Below, one piece after another: positions 9,910-18,614 of a stretch of 64,000 nt of DNA. Under the pieces are notes generated by a model. It had not been told where the DNA came from. It saw only the letters and a list, made by a program, of their open reading frames with translations, and searched no databases. This stretch comes from Cyclobacteriaceae bacterium (GTDB taxonomy: Bacteria; Bacteroidota; Bacteroidia; Cytophagales; Cyclobacteriaceae). Positions within the stretch are counted from its first letter, which is position 1. Each line of letters opens with the position of its first letter. The translations under genes were made by a program, and so were the position numbers. The DNA is taken from assembly GCA_958296015.1 (NCBI GenBank), contig CATQIH010000032.1, positions 149,795 through 213,794 of the forward strand, read 5' to 3'.

Positions 9910-10767
9910 GTGGAACTGGCATACTTATCTCCGGAAAAAATTCAGCAATTTATTGACAATGCCCTGGCTGAAGACATTGGCGCAGGCGACCATTCTTCAT
10001 TGGCTTCTATTCCGGCAGAAAGTGACAGCCGGGCGCGTTTGCTCGTCAAAGGCGAAGGCACCCTAGCCGGTGTAGCTTTGGCACAACAAATATTTGCTAC
10101 CGTAGACCCTTCATTGTCCATTGATATGATGATAACAGATGGTGAAGCTATAAAGTATGGCGATGTAGCTTTTGTGGTAAGCGGAAAAGCGCGGTCCATA
10201 CTTTCAGCCGAGCGCCTAGTACTCAACTGTATGCAGCGCATGAGTGGTATTGCTACCTATACAAGCAAACTTCAACATATGATAGCGCACACGAAGGCAA
10301 AACTGCTGGACACCCGAAAAACCACGCCCAACTTCCGCTTGCCCGAAAAATGGGCGGTAGCCATTGGTGGCGGTACCAACCACCGCTTTGCCTTATATGA
10401 TATGATCATGCTGAAAGACAACCATGTGGATTTTGCCGGAGGCATTGCCCCGGCCATCAGGCATACCCAAGAGTATCTTGACCATAAGGAATTATCGCTA
10501 AAAATAGAAATAGAAACCCGCAATCTGAACGAAGTGCGCCAGGTACTTGAAACAGGAGGCGTGGATATAATCATGCTGGATAATATGTCTCCCGAGACGA
10601 TGCAGGAAGCCATAGCTATGATTGATGGACAATATGCCACCGAAGCTTCTGGAAATATCAACGAACAAACCATTGTGGCCGCCGCCGAAAGCGGGGTAGA
10701 TTACATTTCTGTAGGCGCACTCACTCACTCTGTCAGCAGTATAGATATGAGCCTGAAAGCATTTTGA
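9910..10767 (+). CDS. nadC: Nicotinate-nucleotide pyrophosphorylase (carboxylating)
   Basis: 285 aa, GTG start. It converts quinolinate plus PRPP to nicotinate mononucleotide, CO2 and PPi in de novo NAD synthesis. The N-terminal half has the EDIGAGDHSS substrate segment, and the barrel has the family block DTRKTTPNFRLPEKWAV followed by GGGTNHRF with its PRPP/quinolinate-binding Arg, Lys and His. ETRNLNEVRQVLETG and DIIMLDNMSPE are typical of the C-terminal barrel half. nadA and nadB are not in the window. The gene converges on the thioesterase. Confidence 0.96.
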   Translation: MELAYLSPEKIQQFIDNALAEDIGAGDHSSLASIPAESDSRARLLVKGEGTLAGVALAQQIFATVDPSLSIDMMITDGEAIKYGDVAFVVSGKARSILSAERLVLNCMQRMSGIATYTSKLQHMIAHTKAKLLDTRKTTPNFRLPEKWAVAIGGGTNHRFALYDMIMLKDNHVDFAGGIAPAIRHTQEYLDHKELSLKIEIETRNLNEVRQVLETGGVDIIMLDNMSPETMQEAIAMIDGQYATEASGNINEQTIVAAAESGVDYISVGALTHSVSSIDMSLKAF

Positions 10768-10797
10768 TAGAAGGCTCTTTCTGCAAAATTATGTTTG

Positions 10798-11193
10798 CTA
10801 ACTTTCTGAAAGGTGCTCAATAAGCTGTTGACGTACATCTGCCGGAATAGGTGATGACTTACCAGTGCCATAATTGTAGTGTACCAGAATAGCCAGTCCT
10901 TTGGCACATAACACACTTCGTTGCCACAATTCCTGCCGCACTTTGAAAGAAGCATTGCCCACATGTGCCAGATTAGTATGGATTTCCACTTCGTGACCAA
11001 AATGAGTTTCAGCCAGAAAATCCACTTCAATTCTTGCAATGATCAGTTTCCACTTTTTTGGATCAAGATCAGGGGTGAACAGTTGAAATATAGGTTTTCG
11101 AGCCTGCTCAAACCATACCGGAATCACCGTATTATTGATGTGTCCTAGGGCATCTGTTTCGACAAATCTCGGACTTATTTTTTCTATAAACAT
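10798..11193 (-). CDS. Acyl-CoA thioesterase, hotdog fold (4HBT/YbgC-like)
   Basis: 131 aa from the ATG at 11193; a longer frame from a TTG at 11232 adds 13 unlikely residues. The hotdog-fold active-site helix region reads RFVETDALGHINN, with the Asp that serves as catalytic base or nucleophile in 4-hydroxybenzoyl-CoA-type thioesterases, followed by WFEQAR. It hydrolyses an acyl-CoA; chain specificity is unknown. Adjacent to nadC with convergent orientation, without functional linkage. Confidence 0.88.
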   Translation of the reverse strand: MFIEKISPRFVETDALGHINNTVIPVWFEQARKPIFQLFTPDLDPKKWKLIIARIEVDFLAETHFGHEVEIHTNLAHVGNASFKVRQELWQRSVLCAKGLAILVHYNYGTGKSSPIPADVRQQLIEHLSES

Positions 11194-11584
11194 CTTAAGT
11201 ATAGTTAGCGGGTGCTGTAAAACTTGTCTCAAATATATCTCAAAAATATGCAGGTGTAAGAGGGCTAATAGCAGAAAAATACAAATACCTATCGAAAATT
11301 GTGATTCTCGGTTGATTCTTCATCAAATATGGCATCAACACTATAAAGTAAAATCCTACTCAATTTGTGTTATAAAACATATTTTAACTTTAAATAATTA
11401 TACTAAAAAATAAATTGCTCAGATAAAATCAGAATGTTCCGATAGATTTATGAGTAAAATTACATTGTTAGCTTAAATACATCCTAACCAATTCCCTGCC
11501 TATATAAGTCATAGTTTTTGCCAATGTACTCTCCAAAATGACCGAACAGTTGAAGTCATTTAAAAAATATTAAAGGAAGAGTAG
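11194..11584. other. AT-rich intergenic region upstream of the T9SS cargo gene
   Basis: 391 bp, strongly AT-rich, between divergent genes. It must carry promoters in both directions. A purine-rich stretch (AAAGGAAGAG at 11573-11582) just before the ATG at 11585 is one of the few Shine-Dalgarno-like sequences in the window. No RNA gene or repeat was recognised. Confidence 0.4.
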
Positions 11585-14212
11585 ATGAAAGGACTTTACG
11601 TTCAAAACAGCCACATTAAGCGTGTATTCAACACATTCAGTATCGGTCATTTTGTATATTTTCTGACCATTCTGTGTTACTTGTATAATCCTGTAAAGGG
11701 AAGTGACCGCCTCGACAAAGCGATTGCAGCCAACAGTAATGTCAGCAAATCAAAGGTTACTACCTCTGCCATTCCGCTGAGCAAAGGAAAATACCAACTG
11801 ACAATGATCTTCAGAAAGTTTACTGCACCTGTCGGCAGCATGTCGATCAAGGCAGAAGACGATATAATTGTGGATGACCTGAAAAAATACCAACCTTCAG
11901 ACAATAGTCATTCTTTTTCAGTCACGAAAGAGATTGTCATCACAGATGGCACACTGAACATGGAATATGACGAAGATGTAGCCAAAGTGATGGTGACGCT
12001 GTTGTTCAAAAAGACCAGTGGCGAAACAGGCACCACCTCTCCAGCACCCAAGCCAACGCCTACCTCACCATCGGCTGGTTCAGAGCAGTTTAACATCAAC
12101 TTTACCAGCGACCTGGTCAGCAATGCCTGGAACAACTTCGCTACCCAGCCTGTGGCAGGCAAAACCATCAAACTCAAAAACACCCAAGGCAAAGCTGGCA
12201 GCGTATCGCTGAAACTGGAAACCAGCTGGAATGAAGCCAAAGCACAAGGTTATAGCACGGGCAAAAATACCGGCCTCTACCCCGATGCTGTGATGCAGAC
12301 CTATTTCTACACCACCGCAGAAGAAGCCATCAGCCTGTCGGGCCTGAGCAAAGGACAAAGCTACGACTTCACATTCTTTGCCAGTTCAACCCATAGCGGC
12401 AACCGCACCACTGAGTTCAGCATCGGTGGCAAAAAAGTCACATTAGACGCTGCGCTCAACAAAGACAAAACCGTAACGCTGAAAGGCATCAAAGCTGACA
12501 GCCAGGGAAAGGTCATCATCAAAGTGGCCAAAGCCGAAGGAGCTGCCTATGCTTTCCTCAATGCCATGATCATTAAAACTGAATCAGCTAATCCTGCTCC
12601 CGCATCTCCAAGCGTTGCCATTGAACTGGCACAGTTTGCTCAGACAATATACGAAGCTGGTGCTTCTGTAACGCTTAAAGCTAATTATAAGGTGAACCAC
12701 GATGTGCTCAAAAATGTAGTTTTTTATGCCAACAACAAGAAAATTGCACAGGTGACACCTGCTGCCGGAATGACAACGGTCAGCTATACCTGGAAAAAGC
12801 TTACAGAAGGCACTTATAGTATAAAAGCAGTGGCAGAGGCTACCAAAAGCGGAAGTATATCTTCTTCCAGCCGCACGCTGGCAGTCAAGAAAAAAGATGT
12901 ACCTGCAACAGAGCCAGCACAGCAAGGGGTAAACTTTACTTATTATCTTGGCAGATGGGGTATGATACCTTCTTTTGAAAGAGTGACCGTCCGCAAGCAG
13001 GGTGTAGTGAACAACTTTTCGCTGGCACCAAGAGACAGAAATGATTTCTTCGGTTTCAAATTTAACACTTACCTACAGATTGACCGAAGCGGAGAGTATA
13101 CTTTCTATACCAAATCTGATGATGGCAGCCGGTTGAAAATTAATAATACTATTGTAGTAGACAACAATGGCAGACATGCACTGGAAGAAAAATTCGGCAA
13201 AATATATCTGAGCAAAGGGATGCATCCTGTGGAAGTTACCTATTTTGAATATAGCGGCAGAGAAAGCCTGTTTGTCAGCTATCAGGGACCAGGCATTAGC
13301 AAACGTGCTATACCAGACAATATGTTGTTTACCAATGGTAATGCAAGCGCACCCAAACCTGCTTCCAAGGCACCTACCTCACCATCGGCTGGTTCAGAGC
13401 AGTTTAACATCAACTTTACCAGCGACCTGGTCAGCAATGCCTGGAACAACTTCGCTACCCAGCCTGTGGCAGGCAAAACCATCAAACTCAAAAACACCCA
13501 AGGCAAAGCTGGCAGCGTATCGCTGAAACTGGAAACCAGCTGGAATGAAGCCAAAGCACAAGGTTATAGCACGGGCAAAAATACCGGCCTCTACCCCGAT
13601 GCTGTGATGCAGACCTATTTCTACACCACCGCAGAAGAAGCCATCAGCCTGTCGGGCCTGAGCAAAGGACAAAGCTACGACTTCACATTCTTTGCCAGTT
13701 CAACCCATAGCGGCAACCGCACCACTGAGTTCAGCATCGGTGGCAAAAAAGTCACATTAGACGCTGCGCTCAACAAAGACAAAACCGTAACGCTGAAAGG
13801 CATCAAAGCTGACAGCCAGGGAAAGGTCATCATCAAAGTGGCCAAAGCCGAAGGAGCTGCCTATGCTTTCCTCAATGCCATGGTGATCAAAACCAGTAAC
13901 CCCTATACCCATGGTGCTGGGGCTGAGGTTACGGGTTTTGTATCGGAAGATCACGCCATTGACATAGCTGCTCCCGGATTACAAGATACAAAAATTTATC
14001 CGGTACCTGCCAAGCATACGTTATACGTAGAAACCCCGATTAGCAATGCTTTCACCATTTACAATACAAAAGGCCAGATTGTGAAGCGGGGAGAGGTAAG
14101 TCACCTTACAACCAATGGCATACCAGTGGCTGACCTGAAGCAGGGTATCTATCATATTCACTTTACGAGCAATGACAATAGCATGATCAAAAAGTTTATC
14201 GTGACACATTAG
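11585..14212 (+). CDS. T9SS-secreted multidomain surface protein with PA14 domain and duplicated 170-aa domain
   Basis: 875 aa. An N-terminal hydrophobic segment (about 20-42) acts as export signal. In order: a small unknown domain (about 60-145), a Thr/Pro/Ser-rich linker, repeat copy A (159-328), an Ig-like domain (about 338-430), a PA14-like domain (about 446-590; YTFYTKSDDGSRLKIN is its core), repeat copy B (597-766) and a C-terminal type A sorting domain (about 804-875; IYPVPAKHTLYVE, then GQIVKRGEV and GIYHIHF). PA14 domains usually bind carbohydrate, and the repeat may be a beta-sandwich carbohydrate-binding module. No catalytic domain is seen, so an adhesin or polysaccharide-binding role is inferred. 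A terminator follows. Confidence 0.88.
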   Translation: MKGLYVQNSHIKRVFNTFSIGHFVYFLTILCYLYNPVKGSDRLDKAIAANSNVSKSKVTTSAIPLSKGKYQLTMIFRKFTAPVGSMSIKAEDDIIVDDLKKYQPSDNSHSFSVTKEIVITDGTLNMEYDEDVAKVMVTLLFKKTSGETGTTSPAPKPTPTSPSAGSEQFNINFTSDLVSNAWNNFATQPVAGKTIKLKNTQGKAGSVSLKLETSWNEAKAQGYSTGKNTGLYPDAVMQTYFYTTAEEAISLSGLSKGQSYDFTFFASSTHSGNRTTEFSIGGKKVTLDAALNKDKTVTLKGIKADSQGKVIIKVAKAEGAAYAFLNAMIIKTESANPAPASPSVAIELAQFAQTIYEAGASVTLKANYKVNHDVLKNVVFYANNKKIAQVTPAAGMTTVSYTWKKLTEGTYSIKAVAEATKSGSISSSSRTLAVKKKDVPATEPAQQGVNFTYYLGRWGMIPSFERVTVRKQGVVNNFSLAPRDRNDFFGFKFNTYLQIDRSGEYTFYTKSDDGSRLKINNTIVVDNNGRHALEEKFGKIYLSKGMHPVEVTYFEYSGRESLFVSYQGPGISKRAIPDNMLFTNGNASAPKPASKAPTSPSAGSEQFNINFTSDLVSNAWNNFATQPVAGKTIKLKNTQGKAGSVSLKLETSWNEAKAQGYSTGKNTGLYPDAVMQTYFYTTAEEAISLSGLSKGQSYDFTFFASSTHSGNRTTEFSIGGKKVTLDAALNKDKTVTLKGIKADSQGKVIIKVAKAEGAAYAFLNAMVIKTSNPYTHGAGAEVTGFVSEDHAIDIAAPGLQDTKIYPVPAKHTLYVETPISNAFTIYNTKGQIVKRGEVSHLTTNGIPVADLKQGIYHIHFTSNDNSMIKKFIVTH
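12059..12568 (+). repeat. 510-bp perfect direct repeat, copy A
   Basis: Identical by eye to 13373-13882 at every base, offset 1314. Encodes residues 159-328 of the T9SS cargo protein. Identity stops sharply at both ends. See copy B. Confidence 0.95.
13373..13882 (+). repeat. 510-bp perfect direct repeat, copy B
   Basis: Second copy, residues 597-766. The lack of even synonymous differences means recent duplication or ongoing gene conversion. Recombination between the copies would delete the Ig-like and PA14 domains in frame (1314 bp = 438 codons). Confidence 0.95.
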
Positions 14213-14242
14213 TAGGCTATCTGTTCCCAGAACTTATATTTG

Positions 14243-14280
14243 TGCCAAATCTACAAATTTGTAGGTTTGGCATTTTTTAT
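14243..14280 (+). terminator. Rho-independent terminator of the T9SS cargo gene
   Basis: Stem TGCCAAA/TTTGGCA outside and CTACAAA/TTTGTAG inside, with one mismatch between the two blocks, followed by TTTTTT. Confidence 0.85.
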
Positions 14281-14382
14281 TTACATATTTGCATAGAACA
14301 AAGTACCAAAACAGGTCGCCCAAACGTGTGATAACCAAGCCTGTCTGAGAGGTGTTACAGTGCTTATGCAAAGTATGTATCT

Positions 14383-15342
14383 ATGAATAAAGTCAAAGAA
14401 TACTGGAAAAGCTTCACGCATACTATTGTGTATAGGTTGATAGCCAAAACTGTAAAAGGTTTTATCAACGACAATCCTATGCTGTACGGAGCATCTATAG
14501 CCTTTTATACGATCTTTTCCATGCCAGCTATTTTGATTTTTATTGTTTATTTTGGCGAGCTATTTTTTCGCCAGAGTCGGGTTGAAAGCACACTTTTCGA
14601 TTATATTGAGCGATTTGTAGGAAGCGACAGTGCAGAGCAGATTCAGAATATTTTGCAAAACGCACACTTCGATAATTCAAGCTTTTTGGGTACTACCGTT
14701 GCTGTGGTTACGCTGATCATCAGTGCTACTACCGTATTTGTCAACGTACAGGTGGCACTTAACGCTATCTGGGGCGTGAGAGCCAAGCCTGAAAAAGGCT
14801 GGCTGAAGTTCATTCTGGACAGGGTCTTTTCTTTTGTCATTGTGGCAAGCCTGGGTATTATCCTGATGGCCGCCTTGCTGGTAAATGCGGTTGTGAATAT
14901 CTTTCAGAAATTTCTTACTGATATCTTTTCTGAGTATACGGTTTACCTCACGCAGGCACTTAGCTTTTTTCTAGTGATTACTATTGTAGCACTTGTGTTT
15001 GCGCTGGTGTTCAAGCTATTACCCGATGCTTACGTCCGCTGGCGCGATGTGTGGGTAGGCTCTCTGGTCACCTCATTTTTGTTTATAGGTGGCAAAGAAC
15101 TGATCGGCTTATACCTTACCCAAAGTACAACCTCCTCTGTCTATGGTGCGGCCAGTTCTCTGGTGTTTTTGCTGGTGTGGATATATTATTCTACCGTTAT
15201 TTTCCTCATTGGTGCTGAGTTTACCAAGGCTTACTCAGAAATTGTAGGTAGAGAAATAAGGCCAAGAAAAAATGCTGTCCGAGTGATTCGCCAGGAAATT
15301 GAAAGAGAAGTAAAAGATCCTGCTGACAGCAAAGCTTCCTGA
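14383..15342 (+). CDS. YihY/BrkB family inner-membrane protein
   Basis: 319 aa with about six hydrophobic segments. Recognised by the N-terminal DNPMLYGASIAFYTIFSMPA motif and the later NAIWGVRAKPEKGW and SVYGAASSLVFLLVWIYYS segments typical of the family once called RNase BN. The RNase assignment was a misattribution; function is unsettled (permease or envelope role). The charged C-terminal tail (KNAVRVIRQEIEREVKD) is cytoplasmic. Stand-alone gene. Confidence 0.9.
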   Translation: MNKVKEYWKSFTHTIVYRLIAKTVKGFINDNPMLYGASIAFYTIFSMPAILIFIVYFGELFFRQSRVESTLFDYIERFVGSDSAEQIQNILQNAHFDNSSFLGTTVAVVTLIISATTVFVNVQVALNAIWGVRAKPEKGWLKFILDRVFSFVIVASLGIILMAALLVNAVVNIFQKFLTDIFSEYTVYLTQALSFFLVITIVALVFALVFKLLPDAYVRWRDVWVGSLVTSFLFIGGKELIGLYLTQSTTSSVYGAASSLVFLLVWIYYSTVIFLIGAEFTKAYSEIVGREIRPRKNAVRVIRQEIEREVKDPADSKAS

Positions 15343-15475
15343 ACTGTTTATCCCACGTTTCACCTACACAATGCACTGAATATCAACAGGTTATAGTTAA
15401 AATTATTTAACAAATATTTGGAACCTTTTTTAACAAAATTTGTATAATAATTATAAACGCTTGATATTTAAAGAT

Positions 15476-15637
15476 ATGTTTGCAATTCTGTCTTACGTGA
15501 TATTGACCGCCTATATGGCAGTTACTTTTGGTATGCTTTGGCTTATGGGCTATCTGATTGTTCACCAGTCCAAAGGGAAGTCCGGTACTCCGGTAGTTCC
15601 ATTCCCTAAGAAGGGAAAACTCCCAAGAGCAGCATAA
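15476..15637 (+). CDS. Small single-span membrane protein
   Basis: 53 aa from the ATG at 15476; a TTG at 15440 would extend it by 12 residues. One hydrophobic helix (ILSYVILTAYMAVTFGMLWLMGYLIV) is followed by a basic Lys/Pro tail, so N-out/C-in topology is likely. Family not recognised. A terminator directly downstream supports it as a real transcribed unit. The upstream stretch GGAACCTTTTTTAAC (15420-15434) could be part of its promoter. Confidence 0.6.
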   Translation: MFAILSYVILTAYMAVTFGMLWLMGYLIVHQSKGKSGTPVVPFPKKGKLPRAA

Positions 15638-15661
15638 TTACATAAAATTATCATACAATAG

Positions 15662-15693
15662 AAGCGACAAAACATTTTGCCGCTTTTGTTTTT
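15662..15693 (+). terminator. Rho-independent terminator after the 53-aa gene
   Basis: AAGCG-a-CAAAA pairs with TTTTG-c-CGCTT, followed by TTTTGTTTTT. It rules out the long alternative start of the next gene at 15677. Confidence 0.75.
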
Positions 15694-15729
15694 ATCTCCA
15701 TTCTCTTCAGCAAACCTGCTGGTTTTTCC

Positions 15730-15737
15730 TACATTTG
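15730..15737 (+). promoter_or_regulatory. -7 box TACATTTG before the four-helix membrane gene
   Basis: Matches TAnnTTTG and lies 23 bases before the ATG at 15761. It supports that start. No clear -33 box. Confidence 0.5.
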
Positions 15738-15760
15738 CGCTTCGTTCAACAGACCAACCT

Positions 15761-16213
15761 ATGTATACAGGACTATTACATCTTCACTCTGCGCTACGTT
15801 ACATTGTATTGATCCTTTTGATAGCAGCCATTGTGCAGGCTTTCGCCGGATGGTTTGGTAACAAAACTTTTACAGCTTCAGACAAAAAGCTGGCCTTGTT
15901 CACCCTTATTTCTGTACATATACAGCTATTAATTGGTATTATCTTGTATTTTATCAGCCCGGTGGTGCAATCTGCCTTAGCTGACATGGGTGCTGCCATG
16001 CGGGATACACAACTACGCTTTTGGGCGGTAGAACATATTGCCACCAACATCATTGCCATTGCTCTAATCACCATAGGCTATTCCTCTGCCAAACGGGCCT
16101 ACCAAGATAAGGCCAAGTTTACCCGTATTGCCTTGTTCTATTTAATAGGCTTCGTGCTGATCATGAGTGCCATTCCGTGGCCTTTTAATCGGGTAGCGCG
16201 CGGCTGGTTTTAG
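15761..16213 (+). CDS. Four-helix membrane protein (cytochrome b-like in appearance)
   Basis: 150 aa from the ATG at 15761; a 28-residue longer frame begins inside the preceding terminator and is rejected. Four hydrophobic helices. Paired His residues (LHLHSALRY at the start, VHIQ in helix 2, VEHIATN in helix 3) are in positions that could ligate haem, and similar Bacteroidota proteins are often called cytochrome b. That assignment is from memory and untested. Convergent with the photolyase gene, only 8 bp apart. Confidence 0.7.
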   Translation: MYTGLLHLHSALRYIVLILLIAAIVQAFAGWFGNKTFTASDKKLALFTLISVHIQLLIGIILYFISPVVQSALADMGAAMRDTQLRFWAVEHIATNIIAIALITIGYSSAKRAYQDKAKFTRIALFYLIGFVLIMSAIPWPFNRVARGWF

Positions 16214-16221
16214 CCCAAAAG

Positions 16222-17640
16222 CTAATACACCCATTTGTTGAAACCTACCATGGGCTCAGGATAGTGATGAGCATGGGTGATAGCAGCTTCCGGATAGTGA
16301 ATCTTTTTGCCTGGAATATCCGCTAGTTCCGGAATCCATTGCCGTACATACGCACCCTGTGGATCATAGCGGCAGGCCTGGCTGATGATGTTAAAGTAAC
16401 GGTTTTCTCTCGGATCATTGCCTACTCCTGCCAGGTAATTCCAATTGCCCCAGTTGCTGGCAACATCATAATCTATCAGCATACTTTCAAAGTAGTAAGC
16501 TCCCCAGGTCCAGTTTACTTTCAGGTCATTGATCAAGAAACTAGCCACATTCTGCCTTCCACGGTTAGACATAAATCCTGTGGCGTTGATTTCACGCATA
16601 TTGGCATCAACAAATGGAATTCCTGTCTTTGCCTCTTTCCAGCGTTCAAACTTAGCATGATCATCGTTCAGGTCTACGTCCTTTTCCTGTATTCCACCTT
16701 TTAAGAACAATTTGTCGCCATGCTTTTTGGCAGTGAATCTGAAAAAATCTCTCCACAGCAACTCGATAAAGAGCCAGTAGGTGGACTGGTTTTCTGTTCG
16801 TGCTTTTTCATACTTTTTTATCTCTTCGTACACCACTCGGGGAGAAATGCACCCTCTTGACAGCCAGGCTGATAACTTTGATGAATATGCTTCGCCTACC
16901 ATGCCATTCCTTGTTTCCTTATAAGTAGCAATATGATCTGTTTCCCACAGATACTGGTGCAAACGTTTCATACCAGCAGTTTCGCCACCTTCAAAGTACA
17001 GCACCGATCTGGCATCACGCGTTTGCTGATCAGAAAACCCCAGATATGCCATTGAGGGTATTTCTCCTAACAGCACCTGCTGGCTTCCGATAGGATTCAT
17101 AGAGACAGGAGCGTCAACGCTTTGACGCAAAGGAGTGGTTTTTTCCGCTTCTTTGCGGAACTGGGCAAAAACATCAGGCACATTTTTGATAGGCCACGGA
17201 ATATCTTCTACATGAAAAAGCGTGGATTGCCAGAACAGTTCAAGTGCAATGTTGTTTTTCAATAGCCTTCTTTCCAGAACTATTTCCACTGCCACCTCTT
17301 CGTTGCCTACTTCTTTACTGGCAAATACAGCCTGTACTTCCAGTTCTGTGGCCAGGTTGGAAACCGCTACTTCAGGCTTCCCATATCGTACCACTAAGTC
17401 AGTGCCCAATGACCGAAACTCTTTTCTTAAAGAAGCCACACATTCTATCAGAAAACTGGCTCTGAAGTAGCCTGTTTCCGGTATACCTAGTGTACTACAT
17501 TGAAACTGCCTGTTATCAAAGCAATAAACAGGGATCACCTGATCGTACCTTTTGAGCGCTTCATGCAATACTACATTATCTCTTAATCTTAGGTCATTTC
17601 TGAACCAGACTATAGCTTTCTTTTGCATTTCGTTTAGCAA
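16222..17640 (-). CDS. Cryptochrome DASH / photolyase family flavoprotein
   Basis: 472 aa. The N-terminal alpha/beta antenna domain begins AIVWFRNDLRLRDN, and the C-terminal FAD domain carries LLWRDFFRFTAKKHG, GIPFVDANMREINATGFMSNR and GRQNVASFLINDL, then NWGNWNYLAGVGNDPRENR. DASH-type hallmarks are FHVEDIPWPIKNVPDVFAQF and the ending PEPMVGFNKWVY. It uses blue light to repair cyclobutane pyrimidine dimers, in DASH proteins mainly in single-stranded DNA, and may be regulatory. The start may be the second Met (residue 5). Confidence 0.92.
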   Translation of the reverse strand: MLNEMQKKAIVWFRNDLRLRDNVVLHEALKRYDQVIPVYCFDNRQFQCSTLGIPETGYFRASFLIECVASLRKEFRSLGTDLVVRYGKPEVAVSNLATELEVQAVFASKEVGNEEVAVEIVLERRLLKNNIALELFWQSTLFHVEDIPWPIKNVPDVFAQFRKEAEKTTPLRQSVDAPVSMNPIGSQQVLLGEIPSMAYLGFSDQQTRDARSVLYFEGGETAGMKRLHQYLWETDHIATYKETRNGMVGEAYSSKLSAWLSRGCISPRVVYEEIKKYEKARTENQSTYWLFIELLWRDFFRFTAKKHGDKLFLKGGIQEKDVDLNDDHAKFERWKEAKTGIPFVDANMREINATGFMSNRGRQNVASFLINDLKVNWTWGAYYFESMLIDYDVASNWGNWNYLAGVGNDPRENRYFNIISQACRYDPQGAYVRQWIPELADIPGKKIHYPEAAITHAHHYPEPMVGFNKWVY

Positions 17641-17699
17641 TTTATGTTAAACTATAAACAGAAACCAATGCATATAGTTTCAGAAACGCTTAGGAAATA

Positions 17700-18353
17700 T
17701 CAGGTAAGCACGTCGTGATGTTGCTCAAAATATCTGCAAAAGCTAGTAAGCCCACATTCCTTACACTTAGGAGTTCTTGCCACACAAACGTAGCGTCCAT
17801 GAAGGATAAGCCAATGATGAGCTTTGCCAACATATTGTTTCGGAATATGCCGTACCAGTTGTTTTTCTACTTCCAGAGGAGTTTTGGCAGATAGTGTAGC
17901 CAGTCCGATGCGTTTTGATACCCGAAAGACGTGGGTATCTACTGCCATGGCAGGCTGATTGAATATCACTGAAGAGATAACATTGGCGGTTTTTCTGCCA
18001 ACGCCGGGCAGTTTTTGCAGATCCTCGAGGGTTTCAGGTACCTGGCCATCAAACTGATCGATTAGCATACGGGCCATGCCCAGCAAGTGTTTTGTCTTGT
18101 TGTTGGGATATGATACTGATTTGATATAAGGCTGAAGCTCATCAAAATGGCTGGCTGCCAATAATTCGGGCGTAGGGAAATCATGGAAAAGAGCGGGTAC
18201 GACCATGTTGACCCGCTTATCCGTACACTGAGCACTCAGAATCACCGCTACCAGTAATTGATAGGGATTGTCAAAACGCAGTTCGGTTTCAGGCTCAGGC
18301 TTATTTTGCGTAAAATATGCAATAAACGCGCTAAACCGTTCTGTCTTTTTCAT
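17700..18353 (-). CDS. nth: Endonuclease III
   Basis: 217 aa, typical length. A base-excision-repair DNA glycosylase/AP lyase removing oxidised pyrimidines. The helix-hairpin-helix LPGVGRKTANVI carries the catalytic Lys, VDTHVFRVSKRIG carries the catalytic Asp, and the C-terminal 4Fe-4S cluster motif is complete as C-x6-C-x2-C-x5-C (CVARTPKCKECGLTSFC). It lies just downstream of the ECF sigma/81-aa pair (15 bp) on the same strand and may share its transcript. Confidence 0.97.
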   Translation of the reverse strand: MKKTERFSAFIAYFTQNKPEPETELRFDNPYQLLVAVILSAQCTDKRVNMVVPALFHDFPTPELLAASHFDELQPYIKSVSYPNNKTKHLLGMARMLIDQFDGQVPETLEDLQKLPGVGRKTANVISSVIFNQPAMAVDTHVFRVSKRIGLATLSAKTPLEVEKQLVRHIPKQYVGKAHHWLILHGRYVCVARTPKCKECGLTSFCRYFEQHHDVLT

Positions 18354-18368
18354 ACTGTGAAGCGGATA

Positions 18369-18614
18369 TCAATGGTCCGTTTCCTGCAAGTGGTATGACC
18401 TGGAATAATACAAAATAGTGTTGGTCACTTTTTCAGCAGGTACCATACAGACAGGGTTGACATCCAGGCTATTTTTGACAGCCAAAAACTGTTGGTAAAA
18501 ATCCAGCAGCACCGTATCAAAAAGCAAAGCTTCTGCCATACGGTCAGCTTCCTGGCTACTCATTTCGTGGTATATATAACGAACCACATCATTTAGGGTA
18601 AATATTTGGATCAT
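18369..18614 (-). CDS. Small protein overlapping the ECF sigma gene (possible sigma partner)
   Basis: 81 aa, no membrane helix. Its start overlaps the last 26 bp of the upstream sigma gene, so translation is probably coupled. The sequence (LNDVVRYIYHEMSSQEADRMAEALLFDTVLLDFYQQF) looks helical, like the N-terminal sigma-binding part of some anti-sigma factors, but has no zinc His-x3-Cys-x2-Cys motif. Family not firmly recognised. A regulatory role toward the sigma factor is inferred from position only. Confidence 0.6.
   Translation of the reverse strand: MIQIFTLNDVVRYIYHEMSSQEADRMAEALLFDTVLLDFYQQFLAVKNSLDVNPVCMVPAEKVTNTILYYSRSYHLQETDH

Noticed and set aside
15677-15760. N-terminal extension of the four-helix membrane protein
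   Set aside because: It begins inside the preceding terminator and contains the -7 box; the ATG at 15761 is the better start.
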